Shown in pieces: positions 8,921 to 18,987 of a stretch of DNA of 64,000 nt. The number at the start of each line of letters is the position of its first letter. The first letter of the stretch is position 1. The notes under the pieces are model-generated. The model had not been told where the DNA came from. It made no database searches and saw only the letters and a program-made list of their open reading frames with translations. A program made the position numbers and the translations under genes. Source of the stretch: Burkholderiaceae bacterium (lineage in GTDB: Bacteria > Pseudomonadota > Gammaproteobacteria > Burkholderiales > Burkholderiaceae_C); the NCBI GenBank assembly GCA_024235915.1, contig JACKLO010000007.1:248001-312000 (forward strand), read 5' to 3'.

Positions 8921-9208
8921 TCACCGCTTGGGCGGCGCGAACTGCACCAGGATCTCGTCGGGCTTGACCATGCCGAGGTCCAGGCGGGCCCGCTCCTCGA
9001 CGATCTCCAGGCCCTCGACCAGGTCGCCCACCTCGGCCTCGATGCGCGCATTGGCGGCGCGCTGGGCGTCGTTGGCCGCCTGCTGCGTCGCGAGCTGCTG
9101 TTCCAGCTGCCACACGTGCCGCAGGTTGCCCTTGCCCACCCACAGGTCGGCCTGCACCGCCGCCAGCAGCAGCACCAGCGAGAGCGTGGACAAGGGCCAG
9201 CGGCGCAT
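8921..9208 (-). CDS. ftsB: cell division protein FtsB
   Basis: This 95-residue protein has one N-terminal membrane helix (about residues 5-21), a coiled coil (about 30-70), and the conserved ARLDLGMVKPDEILVQF end. FtsB forms a periplasmic complex with FtsL and FtsQ in the divisome and helps activate septal peptidoglycan synthesis. It lies 18 bases after eno, the usual position in beta- and gammaproteobacteria. The length and order leave little doubt. Confidence 0.95.
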   Translation of the reverse strand: MRRWPLSTLSLVLLLAAVQADLWVGKGNLRHVWQLEQQLATQQAANDAQRAANARIEAEVGDLVEGLEIVEERARLDLGMVKPDEILVQFAPPKR

Positions 9209-9226
9209 GGCCAGCAGCTGCGCCGA

Positions 9227-10510
<1,284 letters not shown>

Positions 10511-10545
10511 GGTTCTTCTGCTCAGCTCAGAGTTGTGGATTCTGT

Positions 10546-10857
10546 TCAGACTGGCGCGGTCACGCCTTCGACCAGCACCATGTCGAAGAACGACGTGGCA
10601 CCGTCGCGCAGCGGCTTCACGCGCGTCGCGTAGTCGCTGGTCTCGTAGAAGGCTTTGGCCTGTTCGAAGCTCGGAAACTTCAGCAAGGCGATGCGGTGCG
10701 GCTGCCAGTCGCCTTCCAGGGTCTCGTGGCGGCCGCCGCGCACCAGGTACTCACCGCCGAAGGCCTTCACCACCGCCGGTGCTTCGGCCATGTATTGCCG
10801 ATAGCGGTCGGGGTCGCTGATGTCCATCTCGACGATCAGGTAGGCGGGGGCGGTCAT
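10546..10857 (-). CDS. DUF1330 family small protein
   Basis: This 103-residue protein has the dimeric alpha-beta barrel look of DUF1330: Y-L-I-V-E-M-D-I-S-D at the start, VRGG in the middle, and LLKFPSFEQAKAFY later. The molecular role of the family is not established. The ATG at 10857 is preferred because an upstream in-frame extension runs into kdsA. It sits between kdsA and eno, where Burkholderiales usually carry such a gene, and is therefore co-transcribed with them. Confidence 0.88.
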   Translation of the reverse strand: MTAPAYLIVEMDISDPDRYRQYMAEAPAVVKAFGGEYLVRGGRHETLEGDWQPHRIALLKFPSFEQAKAFYETSDYATRVKPLRDGATSFFDMVLVEGVTAPV

Positions 10858-10876
10858 CGGGTGTCCTTCGTGTGCT

Positions 10877-11734
10877 TCAGCAGCTGAAGTCGTTCTCGAG
10901 CAGCGGCTGGGTCTTGACCACGCGGTCCAGCGCCACCAGCTGTTCCAGCAACGCACGCATGTGCTTCAGCGGCACGGCGTTGGGGCCGTCGCTCTTGGCG
11001 TTCAGCGGGTCGGGGTGTGTTTCCATGAACAGGCCGGCCACGCCCACGGCCACCGCGGCGCGGCTGAGCACCGGCACGAATTCGCGCTGGCCGCCGCTGC
11101 TGGTGCCCTGGCCACCGGGCAGCTGCACGCTGTGCGTGGCATCGAAGACCACGGGCGCGTCGGTCTCGCGCATGATGGCCAGGCTGCGCATGTCGGAGAC
11201 CAGGTTGTTGTAGCCGAAGCTGGCACCACGTTCGCAGGCCATGAAGCGGTCTTCCGACAGGCCGGCCTCGCGCGCGGCGGCGCGGGCCTTGTCGATGACG
11301 TTCTTCATGTCGTGCGGTGCCAGGAACTGGCCCTTTTTGATGTTCACCGGCTTGCCGCACTGCGCGACGGCACGGATGAAATCGGTCTGCCGGCACAGGA
11401 AGGCCGGCGTCTGCAGCACGTCCACCGCCGCGGCCACGGCCGGGATCTCGGCTTCGCTGTGCACGTCGGTGAGCACCGGCACGCCCAGGTCGCGCCGCAC
11501 CTTGGCCAGGATCTCCAGCCCGCGTGCCATGCCCGGGCCGCGGAAGCTGCTGCCGCTGCTGCGGTTGGCCTTGTCGTAGCTGCTCTTGAAGATGAAGGGG
11601 ATGCCGAACTCGGCCGTGATCTCCTTCAGCGCGCCGGCCACGTCCATCTGCAGCTGTTCGCTCTCGACGACGCAGGGCCCGCTGATCAGGAAGAAGGGCC
11701 GGTCCAGGCCGACGTTGAAGCCGCAGAGTTCCAT
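10877..11734 (-). CDS. kdsA: 3-deoxy-8-phosphooctulonate (KDO-8-P) synthase
   Basis: This 285-residue enzyme condenses phosphoenolpyruvate with arabinose 5-phosphate to KDO-8-P for lipopolysaccharide inner core. Landmarks are LISGPCVVES, FKSSYDKANRSS, the GQFLAPHDMKNV segment and FDATHSVQLPGG. The protein lacks the metal-binding Cys of class II enzymes at the SGPCVVE site only if that Cys is the active-site one, so metal dependence is left open. The start at 11734 follows pyrG by eight bases. Confidence 0.96.
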   Translation of the reverse strand: MELCGFNVGLDRPFFLISGPCVVESEQLQMDVAGALKEITAEFGIPFIFKSSYDKANRSSGSSFRGPGMARGLEILAKVRRDLGVPVLTDVHSEAEIPAVAAAVDVLQTPAFLCRQTDFIRAVAQCGKPVNIKKGQFLAPHDMKNVIDKARAAAREAGLSEDRFMACERGASFGYNNLVSDMRSLAIMRETDAPVVFDATHSVQLPGGQGTSSGGQREFVPVLSRAAVAVGVAGLFMETHPDPLNAKSDGPNAVPLKHMRALLEQLVALDRVVKTQPLLENDFSC

Positions 11735-11742
11735 CGCGAACC

Positions 11743-13389
11743 TCAGGCGGCCTGCGCCTGCGTGGCTTCGTGACGCGCCAGGGCCGCCTTCACGTAGCTG
11801 ATGAACAGCGGGTGGCCGGCCCAGGGCGTGCTCTTGAACTCCGGGTGGAACTGCACACCCACGAACCAGGGGTGCGTGTCCTGCGGCAGTTCGACGATCT
11901 CGGTGAGCTTCTCGCGCTGCGTGATGGCGCTGATCACCAGGCCGGCCTGCTGCAGCCGCTCCAGGTAGTGCTCGTTGGCCTCGTAGCGGTGGCGGTGGCG
12001 CTCGGTGACCACCGGGCCGTAGATCTGGTGCGCCAGCGTGCCGGCCTTGACGTCCGCACTCTGCGCGCCCAGGCGCATGGTGCCGCCGAGGTCGGAGCTG
12101 GCGCTGCGCTTCTGGATGCTGCCGTCGCTGTCCTGCCATTCGTCGATGAGGGCGATGATGGGGTGCGGCGTCTCGGGGTCGAATTCGGTGCTGTTGGCGC
12201 CGTCCAGGCCCGCCATGTGGCGTGCGTATTCGATCGTGGCCACCTGCATGCCCAGGCAGATGCCCAGGTAGGGGATGCGGTGCTCACGGGCGAACTTGGC
12301 AGCCAGGATCTTGCCTTCCACGCCGCGCTTGCCAAAGCCGCCCGGCACCAGGATGGCGTCGAAGCCGGCCAGGCGGTCCACCGAGGCCGGCGTCAGCGTC
12401 TCGGAATCGACGTAGTCGATCTCCACCCGCGCGTGGTTGTGGATGCCGGCATGGCGCAGCGCCTCGTTGAGCGACTTGTAGCTGTCCGACAGGTCGGTGT
12501 ACTTGCCGCACATGGCGATTTTCACGGTGGCGCGCGGGTGCGTGACCTCGTGCACCAGGGTGTCCCAGCGCTTCAGGTCGGCCGGCTTGGTCAGCAGCTG
12601 CAGCTTCATGCAGATCAGCTCGTCCAGCCCCTGCTCGTGCAGCACGCGCGGCACCTTGTAGATGGTGTCCACGTCCCACATGCTGATCACGCCGTGCCGT
12701 GGCACGTTGGTGAACAGGCTGATCTTGTCGCGTTCGTCCTCCGGCACCTCGCGGTCGGCGCGGCACAGCAGGGCGTCGGGCTGGATGCCGATCTCGCGCA
12801 TCTTCTGCACCGTGTGCTGCGTCGGCTTGGTCTTCAGCTCGCCGGCCGCGGCGATCCAGGGCACGTAGGTCAGGTGCACGAAGGCCGCGCTGTTGGGGCC
12901 ACCGCGCAGCGCCATCTGGCGCACGGCCTCCAGGAAGGGCAGGCTCTCGATGTCGCCGACCGTGCCGCCCACCTCAACGATGGCCACGTCCACGCCGGCG
13001 GCACCGCGGGCCACGAATTCCTGGATCTCGTTGGTGACGTGCGGGATCACCTGCACCGTCTTGCCCAGGTAGTCGCCGCGGCGCTCCTTCTCGAGCACGC
13101 TCTTGTAGATCTGGCCCGAGGTGAAGTTGTTCGAGCGCTTCATCCGTGTGCTGATGAAGCGTTCGTAGTGGCCGAGGTCGAGGTCGGTTTCGGCACCGTC
13201 GTCGGTGACGAAGACCTCGCCGTGCTGGAACGGGCTCATGGTGCCCGGGTCCACGTTGAGGTACGGGTCCAGCTTCAGCAGGGTGACCTTGAGCCCGCGC
13301 GACTCGAGGATGGCCGCCAGCGACGCCGACGCGATGCCCTTGCCCAGGGAGGACACCACGCCGCCGGTGACGAAGACGTATTTGGTCAT
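11743..13389 (-). CDS. pyrG: CTP synthase
   Basis: This 548-residue two-domain enzyme makes CTP from UTP, ATP and glutamine. The N-terminal synthetase domain opens with KYVFVTGGVVSSLGKG (ATP site). The C-terminal class I glutamine amidotransferase domain carries the nucleophile in GICLGMQ and the His-Glu pair in FHPEFKS. The ATG at 13389 gives the canonical start; the open frame upstream to 13509 has no ribosome-binding site. It is the first gene of the leftward operon, divergent from the PAS-kinase gene. Confidence 0.98.
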   Translation of the reverse strand: MTKYVFVTGGVVSSLGKGIASASLAAILESRGLKVTLLKLDPYLNVDPGTMSPFQHGEVFVTDDGAETDLDLGHYERFISTRMKRSNNFTSGQIYKSVLEKERRGDYLGKTVQVIPHVTNEIQEFVARGAAGVDVAIVEVGGTVGDIESLPFLEAVRQMALRGGPNSAAFVHLTYVPWIAAAGELKTKPTQHTVQKMREIGIQPDALLCRADREVPEDERDKISLFTNVPRHGVISMWDVDTIYKVPRVLHEQGLDELICMKLQLLTKPADLKRWDTLVHEVTHPRATVKIAMCGKYTDLSDSYKSLNEALRHAGIHNHARVEIDYVDSETLTPASVDRLAGFDAILVPGGFGKRGVEGKILAAKFAREHRIPYLGICLGMQVATIEYARHMAGLDGANSTEFDPETPHPIIALIDEWQDSDGSIQKRSASSDLGGTMRLGAQSADVKAGTLAHQIYGPVVTERHRHRYEANEHYLERLQQAGLVISAITQREKLTEIVELPQDTHPWFVGVQFHPEFKSTPWAGHPLFISYVKAALARHEATQAQAA

Positions 13390-13523
13390 GCAAACCGGCG
13401 CCCGCCGCCGGCCGGCCACGCCAGCCGGTGCGGACGCCCCGTTGGTAAAGCGCGAGTATACGGGCGCCCCTGGCCGGGGGTTCCCGGCGGCGCGGGGTGG
13501 CCGATACACTCCGCCGGTTACAC

Positions 13524-15056
13524 ATGGAGACGGGGGCAGGCTTGGACGGCGCAGAAAGAAACGCCGCCGCCGATGACGCTGGCGGCTTGCAGGATCGCTT
13601 GGATCTGGTGCGCCAACTGGGGCGGCTGAGCCTCTGGGAGCGTGACCTCGTCACCGGGGCGGGCCGCTGGGACCCGGACATCTTCCATCTCTTCGGGATG
13701 CCTGTGGCCGCGGATGCACCGTCGGCCGAAGTCGCGATGGCGCTGGTGCACCCGGATGACCGGGCGGAGGCGCTGGCGGCCTTTCGCGGTTCGCTGGGGC
13801 GACCCGGGCGCCATGAGGTGCGGTACCGCGTGCCGCATGCCGATGGCCGGGTCACCTGGGTGCATTCCGTCTGGCAGGTGCCAGTGCAGGGGCGGCGCAT
13901 CACCGGGGTGCTGATCGACGACACCGAGGTGGCGGCCCTGGCACGCGCGCACGACCACACCCGCACGCACCTGAACCTGGCAGCGGACGTTGCGGGCATC
14001 GGCCTGTGGTCCTACAACCTGGCCCGCGACGAACAGGTGTGGAACAGCACCATGAAGGCCATCTACGGCCTGGCGCCGGAGGATCCGGTGCCGCCGTCGG
14101 ACGAAGCCGGCGTGTCGTTGCCGGTGTTGCCGGAAGACCGACCTGCGCTGGCGGCGCACTTCGAGCGCATGCGGGCCGTCGATGCGCCGCGTGCGGAGGC
14201 AAGCTGGCGCATCCGGCGGCCCGACGGCTGCGTGCGCACGCTGATGGGCCGTGCACGCCGCCTGCCAGGAGACGATGCGGTGGTGATGGGCGTGGCCATG
14301 GATGTGACCGACCTGCAGACTGCCGAGCAGGCCTTGCGTGACAAGGCCGCTGCGGAACACGCGAGCCGGGTCAAGAGCGAGTTCCTCTCGCGCATGAGTC
14401 ATGAGCTGCGCACGCCGCTGAACGCGGTGCTGGGCTTTGCGGAGTTGCTGCTGGGCGATGGGGTCGAACCACCCCGGCCGCTGCAGCGGGAACGCCTGCA
14501 GCACCTTCGGCTGGCCGGTCGCCAACTGCTGGCGTTGATTGACGAAGTGCTGGAGATCGCCCGCCAGGGCGGCGGCGCCGATGGCGACGCACGTGCCGCG
14601 CAGGCCGCGCTGCAGGCCCTGCTGCAGCGGCAGTCCACCGAGGCGCTGGCGCCAGCGCCGCCGGCGCCAGCCTTGCCGCCCGGCGTGCGCCACGAGCTGG
14701 TCTATGTGGAAGACAACCCGGTGAACCTGCTGCTGGTGCAGCAGGTGCTGGCGCAGCGGCCGCACCTGCGTCTGCACGCCGCAGCCACCGTGCAGGAAGG
14801 CGTGGCCCTGGTGCGGCGGCTGAAACCTTCGCTGGTGCTGGTGGACCTGCACCTGCCCGATGGCGACGGCCTGGACCTGCTGGCCCTGCTGCGCGGCGGC
14901 ACCGACCCGGTGGCCTCGCCGTGCGTGATGCTGTCGGCCGACGCACAGCCGCAGCAGGTGCAGCGTGCGCTGGCCGCCGGCTTCGAGGCCTACTGGACGA
15001 AGCCGATCGACGTGGCCGGCTTCCTGAGCGAGATCGACGCGCGCCTGACGGCCTGA
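13524..15056 (+). CDS. PAS - histidine kinase A - receiver protein lacking the ATPase domain
   Basis: This 510-residue cytoplasmic protein has two PAS-like sensory domains (about 25-140 and 145-270), a histidine-kinase dimerisation helix with the H-box MSHELRTPLN (phospho-acceptor H293), and a C-terminal receiver with D397, phospho-acceptor D441, S471 and K493. Between them is only a 50-residue Ala/Pro/Gln-rich linker. The HATPase_c domain with its N and G boxes is missing, so it cannot autophosphorylate. It may accept phosphate from another kinase or work as a phosphorelay intermediate. The ATG at 13524 is preferred to a GTG at 13497. No dedicated partner is adjacent. Confidence 0.85.
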   Translation: METGAGLDGAERNAAADDAGGLQDRLDLVRQLGRLSLWERDLVTGAGRWDPDIFHLFGMPVAADAPSAEVAMALVHPDDRAEALAAFRGSLGRPGRHEVRYRVPHADGRVTWVHSVWQVPVQGRRITGVLIDDTEVAALARAHDHTRTHLNLAADVAGIGLWSYNLARDEQVWNSTMKAIYGLAPEDPVPPSDEAGVSLPVLPEDRPALAAHFERMRAVDAPRAEASWRIRRPDGCVRTLMGRARRLPGDDAVVMGVAMDVTDLQTAEQALRDKAAAEHASRVKSEFLSRMSHELRTPLNAVLGFAELLLGDGVEPPRPLQRERLQHLRLAGRQLLALIDEVLEIARQGGGADGDARAAQAALQALLQRQSTEALAPAPPAPALPPGVRHELVYVEDNPVNLLLVQQVLAQRPHLRLHAAATVQEGVALVRRLKPSLVLVDLHLPDGDGLDLLALLRGGTDPVASPCVMLSADAQPQQVQRALAAGFEAYWTKPIDVAGFLSEIDARLTA

Positions 15057-15092
15057 CGGCCTTGACTGGCCGTGGCCGACCTGCGGGCCGTG

Positions 15093-15995
15093 TCAGGCCG
15101 CCCGTTTGGCCAGCAGCGCACGGCCCACGCGCGAATTGCTCGCCCGCCCCAGCTGCGCGCTGATCCACGCGCCGGTGTCTGCCAGCGCGTCCAGGTCGAC
15201 GCCCGTGGCCGCGCCCAGGCCATGCAGCAGGTACACCAGGTCTTCGGTGGCCACGTTGCCAGTGGCACCTTTCGCATACGGGCAGCCGCCCAGGCCGGCG
15301 ACCGAGCTGTCGAACACGCGCAGCCCGAAGCCGTAGGAGGCGTGCACATTGGCCACCGCCATGCCATAGGTGTCGTGGTAGTGACCGGCCAGCGCGGCCA
15401 CCGGTACCCGCGCGGCGGTGGCCTCCAGCAGCGCAAGCACGCTGGCTGGCGTGCCGGCGCCGATGGTGTCGCCCAGCGACACCTCGTAGCAGCCCATGGC
15501 GTGCAGTTCCGCCGCCACGGCCGCCGCCTGCGCCGGCGCCACCGCGCCTTCGTACGGGCAGGCCACCACGCAGGACACGTAGCCGCGCACACGCACGCCG
15601 TCGCGTGCGGCGGCGGCCATCACCGGGCTGAAGCGCGTCAGCGATTCGGCAATGCTGCAGTTGATGTTGCGCTGGGAAAAGCTTTCGCTGGCGGCGCCGA
15701 AGATCGCCACCTCCCGGGCGCCCGCGGCGACGGCCGCCTCGTAGCCCTTCAGGTTCGGCGCCAGCACCGGGAAGGCGACGTCGGGCCGTGTGGGCAGACC
15801 GGCCATCACGTCAGCCTGATCGGCCATCTGCGGCACCCACTTCGGGCTCACGAAGGCCGTAGCCTCGATGCAGCGCAGCCCGGCATCGGCCAGGCGTCGG
15901 ATGAGCTCCAGCTTGACGGCCGTGGGCACCGGGGTCGGCTCGTTCTGCAGCCCGTCGCGAGGGCCCACCTCGACGAGGCGCACGGTATCAGTCAT
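15093..15995 (-). CDS. mvaB: hydroxymethylglutaryl-CoA lyase
   Basis: This 300-residue TIM-barrel enzyme cleaves HMG-CoA to acetyl-CoA and acetoacetate, the last step of leucine breakdown. Visible landmarks are EVGPRDGLQNE near the start, the metal site GDTIGAGTP, HYHDTYGMA, and the signature GLGGCPYAKGATGNVATE with its catalytic Cys. The ATG at 15995 follows GGAGGAG and overlaps the upstream hydrolase stop as ATGA. Other leucine genes are not in the window. Confidence 0.95.
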   Translation of the reverse strand: MTDTVRLVEVGPRDGLQNEPTPVPTAVKLELIRRLADAGLRCIEATAFVSPKWVPQMADQADVMAGLPTRPDVAFPVLAPNLKGYEAAVAAGAREVAIFGAASESFSQRNINCSIAESLTRFSPVMAAAARDGVRVRGYVSCVVACPYEGAVAPAQAAAVAAELHAMGCYEVSLGDTIGAGTPASVLALLEATAARVPVAALAGHYHDTYGMAVANVHASYGFGLRVFDSSVAGLGGCPYAKGATGNVATEDLVYLLHGLGAATGVDLDALADTGAWISAQLGRASNSRVGRALLAKRAA

Positions 15996-16807
15996 GGCGT
16001 CTTCTCCTCCAGCATGCTTTGCAGTTCGGCGTTCACCGCATCGGCAGTGACCAGCGGCTGCTCCATCGGGAACAGGTGCGAACCTTCGATCCAGCGCAGC
16101 CGGCCGCGCGTGACGGCGCGCGTCGTGGCCAGCCCCACCTGCCGCACCTCGGTGGACTGCGTGCCACCGATGAAGGCCACCGGGCATTGCGGCGGGTGGC
16201 GGTGCAGCACGCGGTCGAACACGTGGGGCAGCGAGTTGTAGATGTGGGTCTCCACGTTACGGCGGAAGGCCAGCTGCACGCCGCCCTCGGGTGCCGGCTC
16301 GGTGCCGGCGGCGATGTAGTCGGCCAGCACACCCGGGGCCCAGCGGGCGAACACCGGCTTGGCGGCAAAGTGCGCCAGTGCCGCGTCGCGCGACGGCCAG
16401 CGTTCGCGCCGGGTCTTCGACACCTTGCCCGGCGAGACGCGACCGATCAAGCCTGTGGCCTTGACCACCTGGATGCTGTGCGCGCGCCAGCCGCCAACCA
16501 CCGGCGAATCCAACAGCACCACGCCGCGGGTCAGGTCAGGCCGGTGGCACGCGGCCAGCAGCGCCAGGTAGCCGCCCAGCGAATGGCCGACCAGGTAAAC
16601 CGGGCGGCCGGCGGTGTGCACGCGGATGAAATCGACCAGCTCGTCACGCAGGTGTGGCCAGTTGCTGCTGACCGGGTAGCGCGGGTCGTGGCCGAACTTC
16701 TCCGGCGCCAGCACGTGCCAGCCGGCGGCGCGCCAGCGCTCGAACAGCGTGCGGTAGGTGCCGGCCGGGAAGCCGTTGGCGTGGCAGAAGACGAGGGTGC
16801 GGGGCAT
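15992..16807 (-). CDS. alpha/beta hydrolase
   Basis: This 271-residue protein has the alpha/beta hydrolase fold. The nucleophile is S76 in the elbow GHSLGG, and a likely catalytic His lies in EGSHLFPME near the C-terminus. The N-terminal FCHANGFPAGTY segment is typical of a family of proteobacterial hydrolases with unknown substrate. Its stop overlaps the mvaB start by four bases, so the pair is likely translated together. An esterase or thioesterase role is possible but not shown. Confidence 0.85.
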   Translation of the reverse strand: MPRTLVFCHANGFPAGTYRTLFERWRAAGWHVLAPEKFGHDPRYPVSSNWPHLRDELVDFIRVHTAGRPVYLVGHSLGGYLALLAACHRPDLTRGVVLLDSPVVGGWRAHSIQVVKATGLIGRVSPGKVSKTRRERWPSRDAALAHFAAKPVFARWAPGVLADYIAAGTEPAPEGGVQLAFRRNVETHIYNSLPHVFDRVLHRHPPQCPVAFIGGTQSTEVRQVGLATTRAVTRGRLRWIEGSHLFPMEQPLVTADAVNAELQSMLEEKTP

Positions 16808-16858
16808 CGGCGGTCATTGTCGCCGCAGGGGCAGCGCCTTGCCTGCGCCCGCCGAAGA

Positions 16859-18919
16859 TCAGGGCCGCTGGTGCAGCACCAGCGGCAGCACTTCGGCCGC
16901 GCCAGCATCGCGCAGCAGCGCCGCGGCCACCGTGATCGACCAGCCGCTGCGCAGGCTGGCATCCACCAGCAACAGCGGTCCGTCACTGTGCACATCGGCC
17001 CCATCGGCCAGCCGCATCGATGCGGCAAGCGCCGTCACCCGCGCCGCCGACGCGAGGTCCTCGCCCGGCTCCGCGCCGTGGCGTTCCAGCAGCGGCAGCA
17101 GCGGCAGGTGGCCGGCGTCGGCCAGGTGCCGGGCCATCGAGACCACGAGGCGCGGGTGGCGCGCCGACGGCATGGCCACCACTGCCACCGGCTTCGCGCG
17201 CCAATGTGTTCGCCAGCGGCTCAGCACCTCCACCAGGCCCTGCAGCACCGGCGCCGGGGCTTCGGCATCCGGGCCTTCGAGCAGCGGCCGCAGCAGGGCC
17301 GACCACCCCGGGTCGTCGGCGAAGGCCAGCGCACGCCCGGGGCTGGCGCCCTGGATCCGCCCCTTGCGCCCGGCCACGCCCGTGGGCCAGAGCTTGCGTG
17401 GTTCCAGCACCACGTCCTGGCCACGTGCGTGGGTCAGTGCCTGTTGCACGCGCTCGGCCGATGGCCGCAGGCCGGGTGGCGGCAGCCTGCCGGTGCAGAC
17501 GCTGCAGCGGCCGCAGTCCTGCGGGTCGGGGTCGTCCAGGGCCTGCTGCAGGAAGCGCATCAGGCAGCCCTGGCCGGCGGCGAACCGACGCATCAGGTCG
17601 GCTTCCTGCTCGCGCACGCGTGCCAGCGCCTGCCAGCGCGGCGCGTCGAAGGTCCAAGGGCGGCCGGTCAGGGCCCACGCGCGGCCCTGGCGCTGCACCA
17701 CGCCTTCCACGGCCAGGATCTTCAGCAGGGCCTCGATGCGCCCGCGGCGCAGCGTGGTGGCCTGCTCCAGCTCGATCACGGAGAGCGGCCCGTCGGCCAG
17801 TGTCGCCAGCAGCCGCTGCACCCGCGCCGGTTCCGGCACACCGGCGGTGGCGAAGTAGGCCCAGACCGCCTCGTCGCTGTCGGCCGGCAGCAGCACGGCC
17901 ACGGCGTCGGGCAGGGCGCGGCCGGCGCGGCCCACCTGCTGGTAGTAGGCCACCGGCGAGGCCGGGGAGCCGACATGGAGGCAGAAGGCGAGGTCGGGCT
18001 TGTCGTACCCCATGCCCAGCGCCGATGTCGCGACCACGGCCTTCAACGCGTTGTCGCGCAGCTGGTCCTCGATGCGCTGGCGCTGCGCTGTCTCCAGGCC
18101 GCCGTGGTAGGCCGCCACCGCGAAGCCGCAGCTCGCCAGGAAGCCGGCCAGGCGCTCCGCCTCGGCCACGGTGAGCGTGTAGACGATGCCCGAGCCGGGC
18201 AACGCCGCCAGCGCATCGGCCACCCAGGCCGGCCGTTCCAGCGCACCGAGGCCGGGCACCACGGCCAGGCGCAGCGACGCCCGCGCCAGCGAGCCGCGGA
18301 AGGTGCGCGTCTGGTCACCCAGCTGGCGCGCGATGTCGGCGGTGACGCGCTGGTTGGCGGTGGCGGTGGTGGCGAGCACCGGCGTGTCGGCCCCCACGGC
18401 CAGCAGCGTGTGCGACAGCCGCTGGTAGTCGGGGCGGAAGTCGAAGCCCCAGTCGGAGATGCAGTGGGCTTCGTCGATGACGACCAGGCCGATGGCCGCC
18501 AGCAGCGCCGGCAGGCGCGCCGCGAACGTGGGGTTGGCCAGGCGCTCCGGCGAGACCAGCAGCACGTCCAGCGTGCCGGCGGTGATGGCGTCGAAGACCG
18601 CCGGCCCCTCGTCGACATTGGTGGAGTTGAGGGTGGCCGCCCGCAGGCCGGCGCGGGCCGCGGCCTGGACCTGGTCGCGCATCAGTGCCAGCAGCGGGCT
18701 GACCACCAGGGTGGGGCCGCGGCCCTCGGCGCGCAGTGCCGCGGTGGCGGCCCAGTACACGGCCGACTTGCCCCAGCCGGTGGCCTGCACCACCAGCACG
18801 CGGGCGCGGTCGGTCACCAGCGCGCGCACGGCGGCCAGTTGGTCTTCGCGCGGCTCGGCGCCGGGGCCGGCCATGGCCGCGAGCACCGTCTGCAGGTGGT
18901 GCAGGGCAGGGTCCGTCAT
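16859..18919 (-). CDS. RecQ-like DNA helicase with C-terminal phosphoribosyltransferase-like domain
   Basis: This 686-residue superfamily 2 helicase has a Walker A (QATGWGKS, residues 45-52), a DEAH box in IDEAHCISDWGFDFRPDY, and an arginine-finger motif YYQQVGRAGRA. A zinc site is formed by a Cys before MRFLQQAL and by CGRCSVC. There is no HRDC domain. Instead the C-terminus (about 540-686) resembles a phosphoribosyltransferase fold, ending in GPLLLVDASLRSGWSITVAA. The PRPP loop there is degenerate, with VDAS in place of VDD. The ATG at 18919 is chosen because the extension upstream overlaps purC. A repair role is inferred. Confidence 0.85.
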   Translation of the reverse strand: MTDPALHHLQTVLAAMAGPGAEPREDQLAAVRALVTDRARVLVVQATGWGKSAVYWAATAALRAEGRGPTLVVSPLLALMRDQVQAAARAGLRAATLNSTNVDEGPAVFDAITAGTLDVLLVSPERLANPTFAARLPALLAAIGLVVIDEAHCISDWGFDFRPDYQRLSHTLLAVGADTPVLATTATANQRVTADIARQLGDQTRTFRGSLARASLRLAVVPGLGALERPAWVADALAALPGSGIVYTLTVAEAERLAGFLASCGFAVAAYHGGLETAQRQRIEDQLRDNALKAVVATSALGMGYDKPDLAFCLHVGSPASPVAYYQQVGRAGRALPDAVAVLLPADSDEAVWAYFATAGVPEPARVQRLLATLADGPLSVIELEQATTLRRGRIEALLKILAVEGVVQRQGRAWALTGRPWTFDAPRWQALARVREQEADLMRRFAAGQGCLMRFLQQALDDPDPQDCGRCSVCTGRLPPPGLRPSAERVQQALTHARGQDVVLEPRKLWPTGVAGRKGRIQGASPGRALAFADDPGWSALLRPLLEGPDAEAPAPVLQGLVEVLSRWRTHWRAKPVAVVAMPSARHPRLVVSMARHLADAGHLPLLPLLERHGAEPGEDLASAARVTALAASMRLADGADVHSDGPLLLVDASLRSGWSITVAAALLRDAGAAEVLPLVLHQRP

Positions 18920-18987
18920 GGTGGCGAGTGTCGCCGCAGCGCGCCGGGCGGGCCTGAAGGGCGACGGGTTGCGGCGACAATCGCGGC

